The notes beneath the pieces were generated by a model. It made no database searches. It was not told the origin of the DNA and was given only the letters and a program-made list of their open reading frames with translations. Shown piece by piece: positions 10,013 to 21,000 of a stretch of DNA of 64,000 nucleotides. The number at the start of each line of letters is the position of its first letter. The first letter of the stretch is position 1. Source of the stretch: Saccharomycopsis malanga (Eukaryota > Ascomycota > Saccharomycetes > Ascoideales > Saccharomycopsidaceae). The DNA is taken from NCBI GenBank assembly GCA_004014935.1, contig CP025321.1, forward strand, positions 2,914,001 to 2,978,000. Reading direction: 5' to 3'. The position numbers were made by a program, and so were the translations under genes.

Positions 10013-10102
10013 TTACAGAGCATCGGGAACATAATCCTTCAAAATGTTCTCAACATATCTGATTTTCGAATCAGCCAATTTCGAAAAATCATTGACTAAA
10101 TG
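10013..10102 (-). pseudogene. Possible C-terminal gene remnant
   Basis: A 29-codon open stretch, bounded upstream by a stop, reads KLADSKIRYVENILKDYVP and ends DAL followed by TAA. It looks like the end of a helical protein, but no start codon or upstream exon was found. It sits between a dispersed repeat and a tRNA gene, a setting where remnants accumulate. It may be chance. Confidence 0.2.
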
Positions 10103-10275
10103 CTAAACTGCCCACCAGGTATTGGAGAGTGCAGTGTAGTCGGGGCGAAAAATTCATAAAGAGTGAAATAGGAATGATCTAAAGAACATACCTCTTTTGA
10201 ATCTCACTTTGACATCATGCAAAAACATGCAAGTATCGTGTTATCTTTATATGAAAATTTTTTAAATCAAAAGTT

Positions 10276-10347
10276 GTCTGTGTGGCGCAGTGGTAGCGCA
10301 GCAGATTGCAAATCTGTTGGTCCCCAGTTCGAACCTGGGTGCAGACT
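10276..10347 (+). tRNA. tRNA-Cys (GCA)
   Basis: 72-nt cloverleaf without an intron. The acceptor strand GTCTGTG pairs with TGCAGAC, with two G-U pairs. The D arm is GCGC-AGTGGTA-GCGC. The anticodon stem GCAGA/TCTGT closes the loop TTGCAAA, giving anticodon GCA. The T arm is CCCAG-TTCGAAC-CTGGG. The body closely matches other yeast tRNA-Cys genes. A Pol III terminator follows. Confidence 0.96.
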
Positions 10348-10350
10348 CTC

Positions 10351-10356
10351 TTTTTT
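10351..10356 (+). terminator. Pol III T6 terminator of tRNA-Cys
   Basis: A run of six T starts four bases past the tRNA 3' end and is followed by a second T-rich run. Confidence 0.8.
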
Positions 10357-11122
10357 ATTTTTTCTTTCTACTTTTTGGATGGAACATGTATTATTTTTAC
10401 TTCCAAACAAAACATGCACAGTTTCTTCGTCATCGAAGGAGATTTCCCCTACAATACAAGGTATAGAACTGTACGACCCTGTTTTCATTATTGCTATTTT
10501 GACAGGTGCTGGCATCCACCATTGAACCTATGTTAAATATTCTGTACAGACATGCAGACTAGGAAAAAACTGCAGCAGGTCTTGAGGTTTTTGCTGAAAA
10601 CAAGCAAGAAGTTGTCTGAATAGAGCAGTAGTTCTGCCATATTGGTGGTTCCTGGTGTTTATGGCAGCTGCGGGTTCGTGTCCCAGGTGCAGCATAGTAC
10701 AGGCCAAAGGGATGAAGATGGCCATTTTCGCGTACCATGCGCACGGAACGCTGCGCGTCGCTTGTTTATGTTTTCAGGTCTTCTCGAGAATGGCAGTATA
10801 AGCTTGAGCCTTTGATAGAGGTGGGAACATATTTTGGCGTGAAAAGTTAACAAGACTGGATTAAATGGAGACGTCTACATATTGTTGAATTTTGTTTTGT
10901 TTCTCTTGGTTTACCACATTCTTTTATCAAAACACACTCGTTTATTGAAATCTATTGAAAAGACATTGGTCATTAGTTTACATATTGAAAAGGTCTTTTT
11001 ACAATTCTTACGAATATCAGTATAACAAAGCTGCTATTACGAATATAAAAAGTACCAGAGGCAAAGATCAGACAGTCAAGTAAATAAAGGATCAAACATT
11101 GAAGATTCTTATTAATCGTATC
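10357..11122. other. Intergenic upstream of the tetraspan gene
   Basis: About 0.77 kb with no supportable gene. The 10530-10860 part is GC-richer. A T-arm-like GGGTTCGTGTCCC near 10671 lacks a matching tRNA body. Confidence 0.45.
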
Positions 11123-11152
11123 ATGAGATCATTGGAAAGTGCAAGTTGTTGA
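11123..11152 (+). promoter_or_regulatory. Nine-codon upstream ORF before the tetraspan gene
   Basis: ATG AGA ... TGT TGA, ending 26 bases before the main ATG at 11179 and in another frame. If it is within the transcript leader it could dampen translation of the main frame; the transcript start is not known. Confidence 0.4.
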
Positions 11153-11178
11153 TATCAGATCTTAAGTTTCAAATCAAA

Positions 11179-14100
11179 ATGCCCATGGAGACCAGCACAT
11201 TCTTTCGAGTCTTCCGAGTCGTTATCTTAACGTTAGCGATTCCTCTATCGGTGGCGGTGATTGTCTTGTCTATTTATATTGATGTCTTGTTTGCAAACGA
11301 CTACAATTCCGTCCATACTTCGTTTTTGGTTCTTTTGGTCACCGAGTTTTTGTTTCTTTTCACCTATTTTTTCTGGGCGTTGTTCCAGTGGCATTATACC
11401 CATGTTATCACGAGTCTCCGTGAGAAGCAGTACCAGGACGACGTCACTTTCCATGCTTCAGCGTATTCTCGGCATTTCATCTTCTCTCTTTTTGCTGCCA
11501 CCTTTTGCGTTGTAAGTCTAGGGGCCTCTATAGCCATTATAAATTTGTCAATACAGAGTGGGACTAGCGGAAGCCATTCTTTTTTCTCCGAGTCACATCA
11601 TTTACTTCTTGTGCTCTGCCCGTTGATGTTTGTATGCCAATTTTCCAAAGGAACCTTGATTGCTACTGATGCTGCCACAATTGTATTATCGCAGATGGCT
11701 TTACTACAGGCACAGGAGACATACATGTCTTTTTTTCCTCCTGGAGGCTCGAATCTCAGCAGATCGTTATCTGACAATTTCATTGGCCCAAAGTATTCAC
11801 AAACCATTGTAGATGGAGCATCTCCACAGCAGAATGCAGGCGACAGAGTATTGGATGCTCAGGGTCATCTTACAGTGCAGAAAAACGCTGTTCCAAACGA
11901 AAGTTTCGAAGTGAGTGTTTCTGAATCTGTCTATGAAATCGATGCCAATGGTGGCGGTGTTAAGAAAACGTTGGTCAAGTCGCCTCTGTCCAATAAAAGA
12001 CTCACATTACACAGTGTCAATATGACGCCTCCCTTGAGCTCGCATTCGTTCTGCCAGTCTCCTACAAACGAAGAGAATGCCAGCCAGCATTCTGCAGTTC
12101 CCTTGGCCTTTCCGAGTAGTGTCTCTGATCACAGCAATGACCGGAACAGTGGAAACTTTGAGGGTAAAAGAGTCGGAAACATATCCTCAGCACCTAGGTC
12201 CAGAAGCGCGTTATCTCTGAGACTAGGAAAGAAACAGTTGTCGCCTATCCACGAGCCTTGCAAAAAGCCCAGCACCGCAGAGTCGCCTACATCCAAAAAG
12301 GGCAAGACAGTGCTGCTTCCCGACGAGACAGAGGATGCAAAACAGGACAAAAAGATAAAATACAAGAATTTAAACAACTTGTTGCTAGACAACTTTGAAA
12401 AGGACTTTAATCAATTGCTTTCTGCTAGTCAAAAACAAGAACCCGAGACCACAGACAATTCTATGGAGAAGTACAAACGAGTTCTCAAGAGCAAAAACCA
12501 AAAGAATCTCCGTATTTCTGTTCTGCGCACCAGAGATTCCAGCTTGGTGTCACCTAAAAGCGACAGCGGACGCTCTTCACTCCCTGTTCCATCGTCACCG
12601 CCACCAGATTTGCCTCAGGAGGAGGAATATAGCAACAAGCTCAAGCCATTGTACTTGGCGAAACAGTTGGCGAAGAATACCGACCAGATGGACAGCGTGA
12701 ACACGTTATATTTGACAAAAGATCTCGACCAAACATTATTTGAGGGAACCAGCCCCAAAAAGTTAGCCTTTTCTGAAGGCCACACTCCAGAACGTTTCGA
12801 ACAGGCTATAGATGCACATATTGACTCCTTATTGCACAAGGAATGCAGAACTGCCAAACAGAAACCACATGGAGCGTCTCCTGGCAATGTTTCTAATGAT
12901 GATTACGATTGGTATGAAAGTCCAATGAGTTGGGACTCAAATTACGATCCATTATACGAGAACGATCTTGAAGCTATTCCGTCGATTCCTACAAATACAC
13001 TCTGGCCATTCAACCGGGGCTCCATGTCTCCCAAGTTCTCTCCTACCAGAGCAGTCACCTCCCCTGTTCTGTCAACAGACACGTCTCACAGACAGGCCCA
13101 GAAAAAAGGAATGCGCCACATCTCTTTGGAAGAATGGAGCACCAACTCCAAGGAATGGATGCACAAGGACCTAACGAAAACCGCCATAAGTCCTGCCACC
13201 TCTTTCAGAAAAAAAACCTCTCCTAGTGAAAGATCGTTCAGACTAGCTCCTTCAAACAACACGTCCGCCATATCTGAAGTCAAGCCATTGAATATTAACA
13301 CCCCTTTGATCCCAACAAAACATAAGGCTGATGACAGCTTTACTTTTGAAAAAGAGAATGACGACGCTTCAGTAGAAAGTATGAAAGATCCAGAGTTGGT
13401 TACTCCACCAGAAACTAACCAGTACAGCTTTCAACCAATACCTGTTATGCCTTCACTTTCTCTTGGAGCTCCGGAGTTCAAGTTCCCCAACACCAAGAAG
13501 CTTGTATTTGCTGATGGATCCAGCATGTTGGACCTGCAAGACACCAGACGTGGAAGAAACTTGCTAAAACGGAAACACAGATCTCGATCTTACTCTCCAG
13601 TAAAGACAGATCCACAGCAACTAACGGATTTTCAGCCGCTTTTGAGCTACACCAAGGCAGAAATCAATATCTTGAACAATCTCAGAGGAGAAAAAAGAAA
13701 AAACTTGTTGAAACTCAATAAAAGCGAACCGTCTTCACCAAAAAAAAACGGCAAGAGAAGCAGATCTCCTTTGAAAAGAATCAGCGCAACATTCCATGAA
13801 TCAAAACGTTCAACTGTCATTTTCGATGACGATTTCAACTTTGAAATGGAAAAAGAGTTGATAAATAACAATGGTGATCTCAATCTCGAGTTGTCAGAAA
13901 AACATGAACTCAAGTCCCCTGTAAATTTACTTTTTCAAGATTCTGCTGAAAACAATACAGAAAATTATGATGTGCATCCCATTCCCGAAAGCAGCCCTTT
14001 CAACATCGCCCGAAAGAAAAAGAAGAACTTTAGCATCAATAGTTTGAAATCTATGATGAACCATTTACACCATCGCTCCTTGTCTACAAATGTCGATTTT

Positions 14101-14685
14101 ATGAACCCAACGGGTATTGAAACCGCTCCATCTCCAGCACAGCGTGTCAGACACAAGAGTCTTGACTACAGAATAAGTCTTTCTGGAAACAAACTTAGTA
14201 AATGGGTCCATCTGGACAATAACAACCCTTACGTCGGAATCCCTGGACCAAATTCAAAATCTCACCCAGTCAAAAACTATAGTGAATCATGGGACTGGAA
14301 GTTCGTTACTAATGAAACTCCGCCAAACAAGGATGATAGTTTGATAAACGACGTTATCCAGAATTCCAAGGATTACGACTACAATTTCAACAACAATTCT
14401 GATAACTCGTCTAGCGGAGAAGAACTGACCATGAAAAAAGTCGAGTCACACCAGAAATTTTTGGATGTATCCCAGCTTTCTTCGTCAACACCATTGCATA
14501 GTACAAACATGACCATCAGTCAAAGCAGAAACTCCTTGGGATCAAACAAAATCAGTATCAATCGCGAAGATTCGTACGGTTTGGTTTCTGATAAAAGCTT
14601 GGTAAGTACTGTGCCCTCTGGTTACATTGGTGAATACGACAAGGAGAAATGGATGACCATAAAGTCGTTGAACAAAGTACACTAA
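11179..14685 (+). CDS. Four-span membrane protein with a ~1000-residue disordered tail
   Basis: 1168 aa counted from ATG 11179; the frame is open a little upstream but has no ATG there. Four hydrophobic spans lie at about residues 13-36, 47-70, 97-122 and 138-160. The rest, from about 180 to 1168, is Ser/Pro/Asn/Lys-rich with many SP and basic-SP motifs (for example SPKKNGKRSRSPLKR), suggesting a heavily phosphorylated cytosolic tail. I do not recognise the family. A cell-cortex or plasma-membrane role would fit the architecture but is only inference. CTG codons are scattered through the low-complexity tail, so several Leu here would be Ser if the CUG code is altered. Confidence 0.88.
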   Translation: MPMETSTFFRVFRVVILTLAIPLSVAVIVLSIYIDVLFANDYNSVHTSFLVLLVTEFLFLFTYFFWALFQWHYTHVITSLREKQYQDDVTFHASAYSRHFIFSLFAATFCVVSLGASIAIINLSIQSGTSGSHSFFSESHHLLLVLCPLMFVCQFSKGTLIATDAATIVLSQMALLQAQETYMSFFPPGGSNLSRSLSDNFIGPKYSQTIVDGASPQQNAGDRVLDAQGHLTVQKNAVPNESFEVSVSESVYEIDANGGGVKKTLVKSPLSNKRLTLHSVNMTPPLSSHSFCQSPTNEENASQHSAVPLAFPSSVSDHSNDRNSGNFEGKRVGNISSAPRSRSALSLRLGKKQLSPIHEPCKKPSTAESPTSKKGKTVLLPDETEDAKQDKKIKYKNLNNLLLDNFEKDFNQLLSASQKQEPETTDNSMEKYKRVLKSKNQKNLRISVLRTRDSSLVSPKSDSGRSSLPVPSSPPPDLPQEEEYSNKLKPLYLAKQLAKNTDQMDSVNTLYLTKDLDQTLFEGTSPKKLAFSEGHTPERFEQAIDAHIDSLLHKECRTAKQKPHGASPGNVSNDDYDWYESPMSWDSNYDPLYENDLEAIPSIPTNTLWPFNRGSMSPKFSPTRAVTSPVLSTDTSHRQAQKKGMRHISLEEWSTNSKEWMHKDLTKTAISPATSFRKKTSPSERSFRLAPSNNTSAISEVKPLNINTPLIPTKHKADDSFTFEKENDDASVESMKDPELVTPPETNQYSFQPIPVMPSLSLGAPEFKFPNTKKLVFADGSSMLDLQDTRRGRNLLKRKHRSRSYSPVKTDPQQLTDFQPLLSYTKAEINILNNLRGEKRKNLLKLNKSEPSSPKKNGKRSRSPLKRISATFHESKRSTVIFDDDFNFEMEKELINNNGDLNLELSEKHELKSPVNLLFQDSAENNTENYDVHPIPESSPFNIARKKKKNFSINSLKSMMNHLHHRSLSTNVDFMNPTGIETAPSPAQRVRHKSLDYRISLSGNKLSKWVHLDNNNPYVGIPGPNSKSHPVKNYSESWDWKFVTNETPPNKDDSLINDVIQNSKDYDYNFNNNSDNSSSGEELTMKKVESHQKFLDVSQLSSSTPLHSTNMTISQSRNSLGSNKISINREDSYGLVSDKSLVSTVPSGYIGEYDKEKWMTIKSLNKVH

Positions 14686-15575
14686 TAACCGATATTTTCC
14701 CTCATTTTTAAATATTGTACTTTTACCCTTTGACTTGTTTTTTTATATCGTATTTCTTTCAAATACCCAATCGCAAAAATTTGTGGGGTTTTTTTTTTTG
14801 TTCGGCCACATTTCAATATCCTTTCTATTTTGCATTTGATAATCTCCTAATAATTTCTTTCACTTCTCTTCGATTCTCACATACTTGTCTTTTTCACTTT
14901 TTGATTCACCTTCTATTTTTCGCTTTTCTTCTAGACAAGACATTACATGAATAGCTAACTTATCCCAACATTTTTTTGCTTCTTCGTTATTATATTTTCA
15001 TTCGTCAAACCGCCATATTCTTTTTACACTTTTCTACTGCTTTCATTCCGTTTAGTTCTTTTTTTGTATAATTGTTAAGTTTATGTTTTAACAGTCTCTC
15101 TCCCTCTTTCTTTTTTCGCTCAAAGCTTGTAAAGTGTGTGAATGCATCTGTAACAGTGATTCGATACTCAAAATCCACGAAGACTAAGAATTGAATGATG
15201 CAGCTCTAATTATGCTAAAATATGCTGAAATATGCTGAAATATGTTCAAATATGTTGAACAATATTACCATCATACATCAGCCTCATATCCATTCTTGGA
15301 GATAAACTGAGCATTAACATACTAATAAAACATTGTAATTCTGCCACATTTCTCAAGTTAATACTCACCTTTATGGCGATGTCATTTTGTACAAACTTAG
15401 CTTAATCTTACATTTGCATTTTACTTCAATTACTATCTACTATGATCCCCTGACTCTGTCGCTAGTGACTATTGTGCTAGTTCCATACTACAAACGGAAT
15501 ATTCAAAACAAGTACTGATATGTATTGTTTTAATGAAGCAAACTTCAGTAAATTTTATTGAAAAAAATAGACCGT
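14686..15575. other. Convergent intergenic region
   Basis: Lies between two convergent genes. It is T-rich, with no gene seen. Presumed 3' UTRs and terminators occupy it. A 10-bp tandem repeat lies inside. Confidence 0.5.
15211..15260 (+). repeat. 10-bp tandem repeat, about five units
   Basis: Five head-to-tail units of consensus TATGCTGAAA (variants TATGCTAAAA, TATGTTCAAA, TATGTTGAAC). Non-coding minisatellite between two 3' ends. Confidence 0.85.
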
Positions 15576-17105
15576 TCAATCACTTTTATGGTTCTTGTCA
15601 GCATCATCTTCTAAATTTGTCTGGTTGCCATTGTATGTTACTTTCTTATTTTTGTCTTTATTTTTGGAGTTGTTCAAATCAGACAACGAGGTGATACTTG
15701 CAGTTACGTGAGAGCTAGAGCTGTAGAACGAATTCAAGTCATCGTTGGAGACATTTCTTGACCGTACAAAAGGACTCGATGAACCATGGCGATCAAAATT
15801 CATATCTTGATGATGAGCGCCACGGATTGTATCTTGATGATGACTGCTGCCTGCAACATCTCCAGCACGAGGGACCATATTATTATTACTGTTTTTATGT
15901 GTGATGCTGTGAGGTCTACTATTAGTTTCATTTGTGTGGTGTTCGTCATCATGATCGTTTACAGCGACATAGGACCCTGAATGGCTAGTATCGGCTTCAT
16001 ATCCCAACAAAGAATAGAATAAACTACCCACGCGGCTAAATAAACCGTCCGAAGATCCTATTTTGTATGCAGTGGAGTAGTTTGATTCAGGTTTCAATAT
16101 CAATGCTGATCTAGGTGGTAAGTTAAGTTCTGCCAAAGTGATGGTTTCTTCGTGGATCCCATACGATTTACGAATAACTGCCTCATAAAATACATATGGC
16201 TGGTCTCCATCTGTACGGTTTTCATCAACCCAATCACGCACCTTGAGCAAGTTGTCTTTGGAAGAAAATGTGTGGGTGATTCTTGAACCGTCAAGCAACC
16301 TTATGGAAAGAACACATTCTGGATGGTTATGATTGGCATGACTATGTAGCGGTTTTTCATTTTCTTCTTTGGAAAGTTGGTCCTGAGACGTTGCTTTGTC
16401 TTGTTTCTGTTTATTTATAAGTTTTCTTTCAAGCTGATCAGCCTTCAAAAGACGTAGAATTCTTTCTTTTTCTTCTCGTTCTTGTCTTTTCTTCTTCAAC
16501 TGTTCTTTCTTATAACGCTGGGCAGATTCCTCAGCTATCTGTTCTTTGATAGAATGATACTTTTTCTTATTAAAATCCTGTTCATGTTTCTTTGATGGCG
16601 TGTTTTTTGACGGGCTCAGGCTAGCTTTTTTACTCGTGCTATCGACTGCTTTAGCGGAAACTGTAGGAGAAGTTATTTCAGATGAAGCAGAAGCACCGGA
16701 AGAAACATCAGAAGGTCTTATCTCAGGTGTATTTTCGGACAATGTACTCAGAGTTTCATCAGTAGCCGTAACCACTTTTGCCACTCTTTCCTTGAACTGT
16801 TCAGCAGATATATCGCCCAGAACAATATCCAACAACTGGCCAGTTTTGATAAAGTATATGCTAGGCACAGGAGCGTTAGGAAATATCTGAGAAAAGAATC
16901 CAAACTCTTGGCTCGGACTTACAATCTTCACTGCAACCGCATTCAGCGATATCAACTCTACCACATTTCCGTTTTCTGTAAGCAAGCTGTTTCCCCAGTG
17001 CTCAGAGGACTCAGAGCCGTCAGTGATAAAGACCACCATAGGCTTGTTGGTGGCGACAGAGGTGGAAACAGCCTCATTGATAGACAGTATGAATGTGTTA
17101 CTCAT
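15576..17105 (-). CDS. UBX7: UBX-domain Cdc48 cofactor, Ubx7-like (509 aa)
   Basis: Likely recruits Cdc48/p97 in ER- and ubiquitin-linked processes. The ATG at 17105 (MSNTFILSINEAVSTS) is preferred; the frame extends only a little further upstream, without an ATG. Residues 1-120 form a thioredoxin-like UAS region (VVFITDGSESSEHWGNSLL). A charged coiled coil follows at about 190-250 (EEKERILRLLKADQLERK). The UBX fold lies at about 265-345, with WVDENRTDGD and PRSALILKPES matching the Ubx6/Ubx7 type. The C-terminal 150 residues are His/Asn/Ser-rich and disordered. Ubx6 and Ubx7 are close paralogues in S. cerevisiae, so the exact orthology is uncertain. Confidence 0.85.
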   Translation of the reverse strand: MSNTFILSINEAVSTSVATNKPMVVFITDGSESSEHWGNSLLTENGNVVELISLNAVAVKIVSPSQEFGFFSQIFPNAPVPSIYFIKTGQLLDIVLGDISAEQFKERVAKVVTATDETLSTLSENTPEIRPSDVSSGASASSEITSPTVSAKAVDSTSKKASLSPSKNTPSKKHEQDFNKKKYHSIKEQIAEESAQRYKKEQLKKKRQEREEKERILRLLKADQLERKLINKQKQDKATSQDQLSKEENEKPLHSHANHNHPECVLSIRLLDGSRITHTFSSKDNLLKVRDWVDENRTDGDQPYVFYEAVIRKSYGIHEETITLAELNLPPRSALILKPESNYSTAYKIGSSDGLFSRVGSLFYSLLGYEADTSHSGSYVAVNDHDDEHHTNETNSRPHSITHKNSNNNMVPRAGDVAGSSHHQDTIRGAHHQDMNFDRHGSSSPFVRSRNVSNDDLNSFYSSSSHVTASITSLSDLNNSKNKDKNKKVTYNGNQTNLEDDADKNHKSD

Positions 17106-18051
17106 AATGGGAATCAAATAAAAGAAGGCAATCAATAATTGTGCCGGCGATCTGTATTATGGTTTCTTTGTATAATAAATGGCTTCAAATCGTAGCTTAA
17201 AGATTCTATGTTATTTGCAGGCCTTAGTAATAATAGGTCGCATCTTATAAATTTCCATTTTCCGGGACGAAAAAATGGCCCGTCATAGTGTTCCGACAGC
17301 AATTTGTATATATGCTCAATATTGACTTAATCAAGATGATATTACAACGGCTATAACGAGGCTATGGCAGCTTGAGATAACTTACAGAGGAGCTTGTGTG
17401 AAAGAAGACCGTTCCATCGACGTAGATCTGGAATGAAGTACTCCCAAACTCTTTTGTTAACAATTAATCTCAATTGGGCTTAAACACCTGTGAAAATGTT
17501 TTTAAGCAATTGATAAGTCCTACAAAAGCCAGTGGGAAACATCTTCATATTCCACCTTACCATCAGTTTCATAATTACATTTTGTAGGGCATAATTCATG
17601 ATTATCCTCTTTATAAGCTTTGGTACTAGACTCATAGTCTTTGGCTCCACTTCGAAGTTTCCAAGTGATGCTCAAGTTAATCAAGGCATGTAAGCTCCGC
17701 ACATTTCTGTAGATACTGAATTTAAATTAGTGAAAAACATAGAAGTCTTGCATGGACATGAATGGAAACACATAGGAAAAGGAAAGAATATATAGAACTC
17801 GTATCATACAAATGCAAGTTGTCGTATGAACAAAGAAAACCTCACTATTTTTCGGTAGGAACATGTTTGATATAGCTGATGTAACGTGTTTGACAAACAA
17901 CAGCAGCCCCAGAAAATCTTTATCAGAAAAACTCTTCCAATATCCAATAATCAATGAAGAACAGCTCATTTACGACATTTTACATAGTCAGACAGAAAAA
18001 TTTACAAATCTATTAATATATAGTACATATAAAAGAGAAAAGAATGCAATT
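17106..18051. other. Intergenic between UBX7-like start and RSE1 end
   Basis: About 0.95 kb. It contains weak open stretches that could be remnants: a minus-strand stretch 17520-17702 ending EDVSHWLL, preceded by CACTAAT...TTCAG that resembles a branch point and acceptor; and a plus-strand ATG frame from 17863 that overlaps the RSE1 3' end. No donor or upstream exon was found, so I do not call genes here. Confidence 0.3.
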
Positions 18052-21000
18052 TTAAAATGACATTCTGAGCCTGATATCTAATATTTTTTTCTCGATTTCT
18101 TTGACTGATTTATCAAGGCTTAGAGCAATTTTGTTTTTTGCAGACTCGTTGAGCAAACCAAACTTTTCGCATAAATCGCCATCCACGACTCCTTTACGAG
18201 GAGCATAATAGCTTCTGTACATTAAATGGTCTCTACCAACCACCATCAACTCAGAGACCGCCGCCATTTCTTTCTCAAGTAGTTGAAGAAAGTTGATTTC
18301 AGACTTAGTTAGGATCGGTAACAAGACACCAATTGTTCCTTGAAGCCCCGTGTAAATAATAGACTGGTTCAACCCAGAAGGATCATTCTTTTTATGAAAT
18401 GCAGTAGGAATATCGTTCAAAAAGTAGTGCGAGAACATGTTGAGCCTATATGGAGCACCTCCCAAATATGAGTCTTGTGTGGTGATAAATACTCCAGAGG
18501 GATCTTCATCAGATAGAGAAGAAGGCTCTTCAGGACAACGTAGCACCCACAAGTTACCAAATTTATCACCGCCTATAACAGTGTCATAGTCAAGAGTTGT
18601 GAAGGCTGTCACATATCTAGCAACAATATCATCGGCAAATGGTATAAAAGCGTTTTCTTTTGGCTTGTACACAGTGAATGTTATCGATTGCCGGATATCG
18701 GCTACAAATATTCTGTATCCTTGAGTCTGTATCTTGACAATATTGTTTAAGTTGCCCAAAGTGACTTCGGCTTTCCGCAACAATTGTTTCTGTCCAATAT
18801 CATATAATCTCAACGTCTTTCCCACGCCAGCCAAGAGCCTTCCTGCGAATCCTTCTAATGAAGCAGCAGGCTTCTCCACTTCTGTCTGATGGAGAAATTT
18901 CAAGGTGAGGTTTTCCAAAATCTCGTAGCATTTCAAGTAAAACTTTGGATTTTCACTACTGACAAACAGAAAATTCTCAGCAGAAGACACCACAATAAAA
19001 TTGGCTTTTTTGCTTTGGAAATAAACTCTGGAAATATCAAATACAGTTTCGTTAGAGTTGAACTCGATGGTTTGTAACACATGATTAGTGGTTGACACTT
19101 CGTCTTCGTCATCCTCATTTTCTGGCAGAATATTTGTGTTTATGACTTGAAGACAAGATGCCCAGATGCCATCTTTACGCGTGTAGTCAAGTTGTTGTTC
19201 ATCAGAGGCTTCAGTAAATGGAGAAACAGTATTAGCATCACTTTGAATAACATAACATGCTGAGGAAGGATCCTTTGTTTGGCTATAGAACGCGAATTTC
19301 TTTGGGGTGAAGCGTAAAGGAAAAGAGACAATCTTGAATTCATTGTCCAAATCTTCCAAGGTTAAAATCATCAATTCGTTTTTGTTGACACCAACTAATC
19401 CATTAGGACAATCTTCAGAGTTGAAGCCTGAGCCGTAATGAAAGTTTGTTTGGTACGCTAAAGGCAATAATTTAAATCCAGTAGAAGATAAAAAACCCAC
19501 AAAAGTCTGGTTGCTAGCAGGAGAAAAAACCAAAACAGAATTCTCTCCGTCTTTTGCACCAGTTTTGATTTTTGTTATTTTCAAAGGATGTGGTCCCAAG
19601 TACTGGATAACCTTATCGCTTATATGTCCCGAGCTGGTGTTGATCAAGGTTTTCACATAGATACCAGATTCCAAGCCAATATGTAAGTAAAGCTGGTAGT
19701 TCTTATATTCATTAATGACAGAATCTGTCATCAAAAGAAGCAATACAGAAGATGCATTGCTACTCAATGCTTGTGTGGTAACTAAACCCAATGTGTTGGA
19801 GGGATCCACAGATAAAACTTGTAAGGTTTGATTATTACAACTTACGGCAAGAAAGTTGCTTCTAAGTTTCCCTTCAGGGATATCACCAAGCGTCAAAGAC
19901 AATATTTGGCCTGGCAACTCTTTTCTTTCTTGATACTCTATGAGTTTCTCCTCATCATTGAGCTCGAAATAGACAAGTTCTCTATTGGATAACCCAACAG
20001 CTAATTGGTAATCAGTACTTGTTGATGTAGTGACTTTTACGCCAGCTGGGGGGAACCATTCGTTAACTTTGTGAGTGTTTCCTTGTTCATCAATATTCAA
20101 ATGTATTATACCATCCGAATGAATTTGCATAACCGAGTTTCTTCCCATTTGCTGCACTCCTATCGTTTCTTGTTCTGTTTCAAAACCGGAATTTTCAACC
20201 TCCTCCACGGATTCGCCAATAGAGAGCACAAGTGTACTATTGGAGAAGGATATAACCAAATATCTGTCATACTTATCCTCTGCAGTTAGTTTGCTTGTGA
20301 ACACCCTGGTGGCATGGCTTGGTAATTCTGAAGTCACTATTTCAGTAACAGCTAATCCACGGTTCAACACTTTCAAACTGGATCTTGAGCCAGCTCCGCA
20401 AAGTGAAATAAGTCTTTCATTTTCTGACTCGTTATTCTTTACAAATTTAGAACTAATCAAAGGTCCTAAACATGGTATGGTATCCACAACTTGTAAATTC
20501 TCTAAGGGCCTAAGCATGAAAGTAACATCATCGATTTCCTCTGTGGTGTTGAAATAGTCATGCGAGTTATATACACTCTCATTATCATTGTCACCTAGCT
20601 TGACAAACTGGTACAATATTTTATCACCATGTTGAGTATCTGCCAACAAAAAACCAGATTTCAATATGATTAGACTATTACATATTGGTATGGTATCGAA
20701 ATACTTGATATCCATAGATTCCACATCCATTCGCTCATTGCTATTATAATTTATAGTAACTTTGAACAAATCTCCAAAGTTGGATTGTAAAAGTACAAAA
20801 AACTTGTGGCTCTTCATAACATGAACTACCCCACATATTATGCTATTTGTTTTGAAGATATTGGCAGCTTGTGATGACCTGCTAGGAATGGGAAGAATAT
20901 GCTGTTTCTCATTGTTGTTTTTGAGAGTACTAGCTACAGATTTGTATTGAACGAAATTATGACATCCTACTAAAACTCCAGAAGGCCCGTCATTACCACC

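Noticed and set aside
10655-10705. T-arm-like GGGTTCGTGTCCC downstream of tRNA-Cys
   Set aside because: No matching D arm, anticodon arm or acceptor pairing was found.
15508-15535. CTGATATGTATTG resembles the SINE-like 3' end
   Set aside because: Only about 13 bases match and the following tail does not, so it is within what AT-rich DNA gives by chance.
17520-18060. Minus-strand stretch ending EDVSHWLL and plus-strand frame from 17863 as genes
   Set aside because: A branch-like CACTAAT and TTCAG exist for the first, but no donor or first exon; the second overlaps the RSE1 3' end and has an AT-rich random look.
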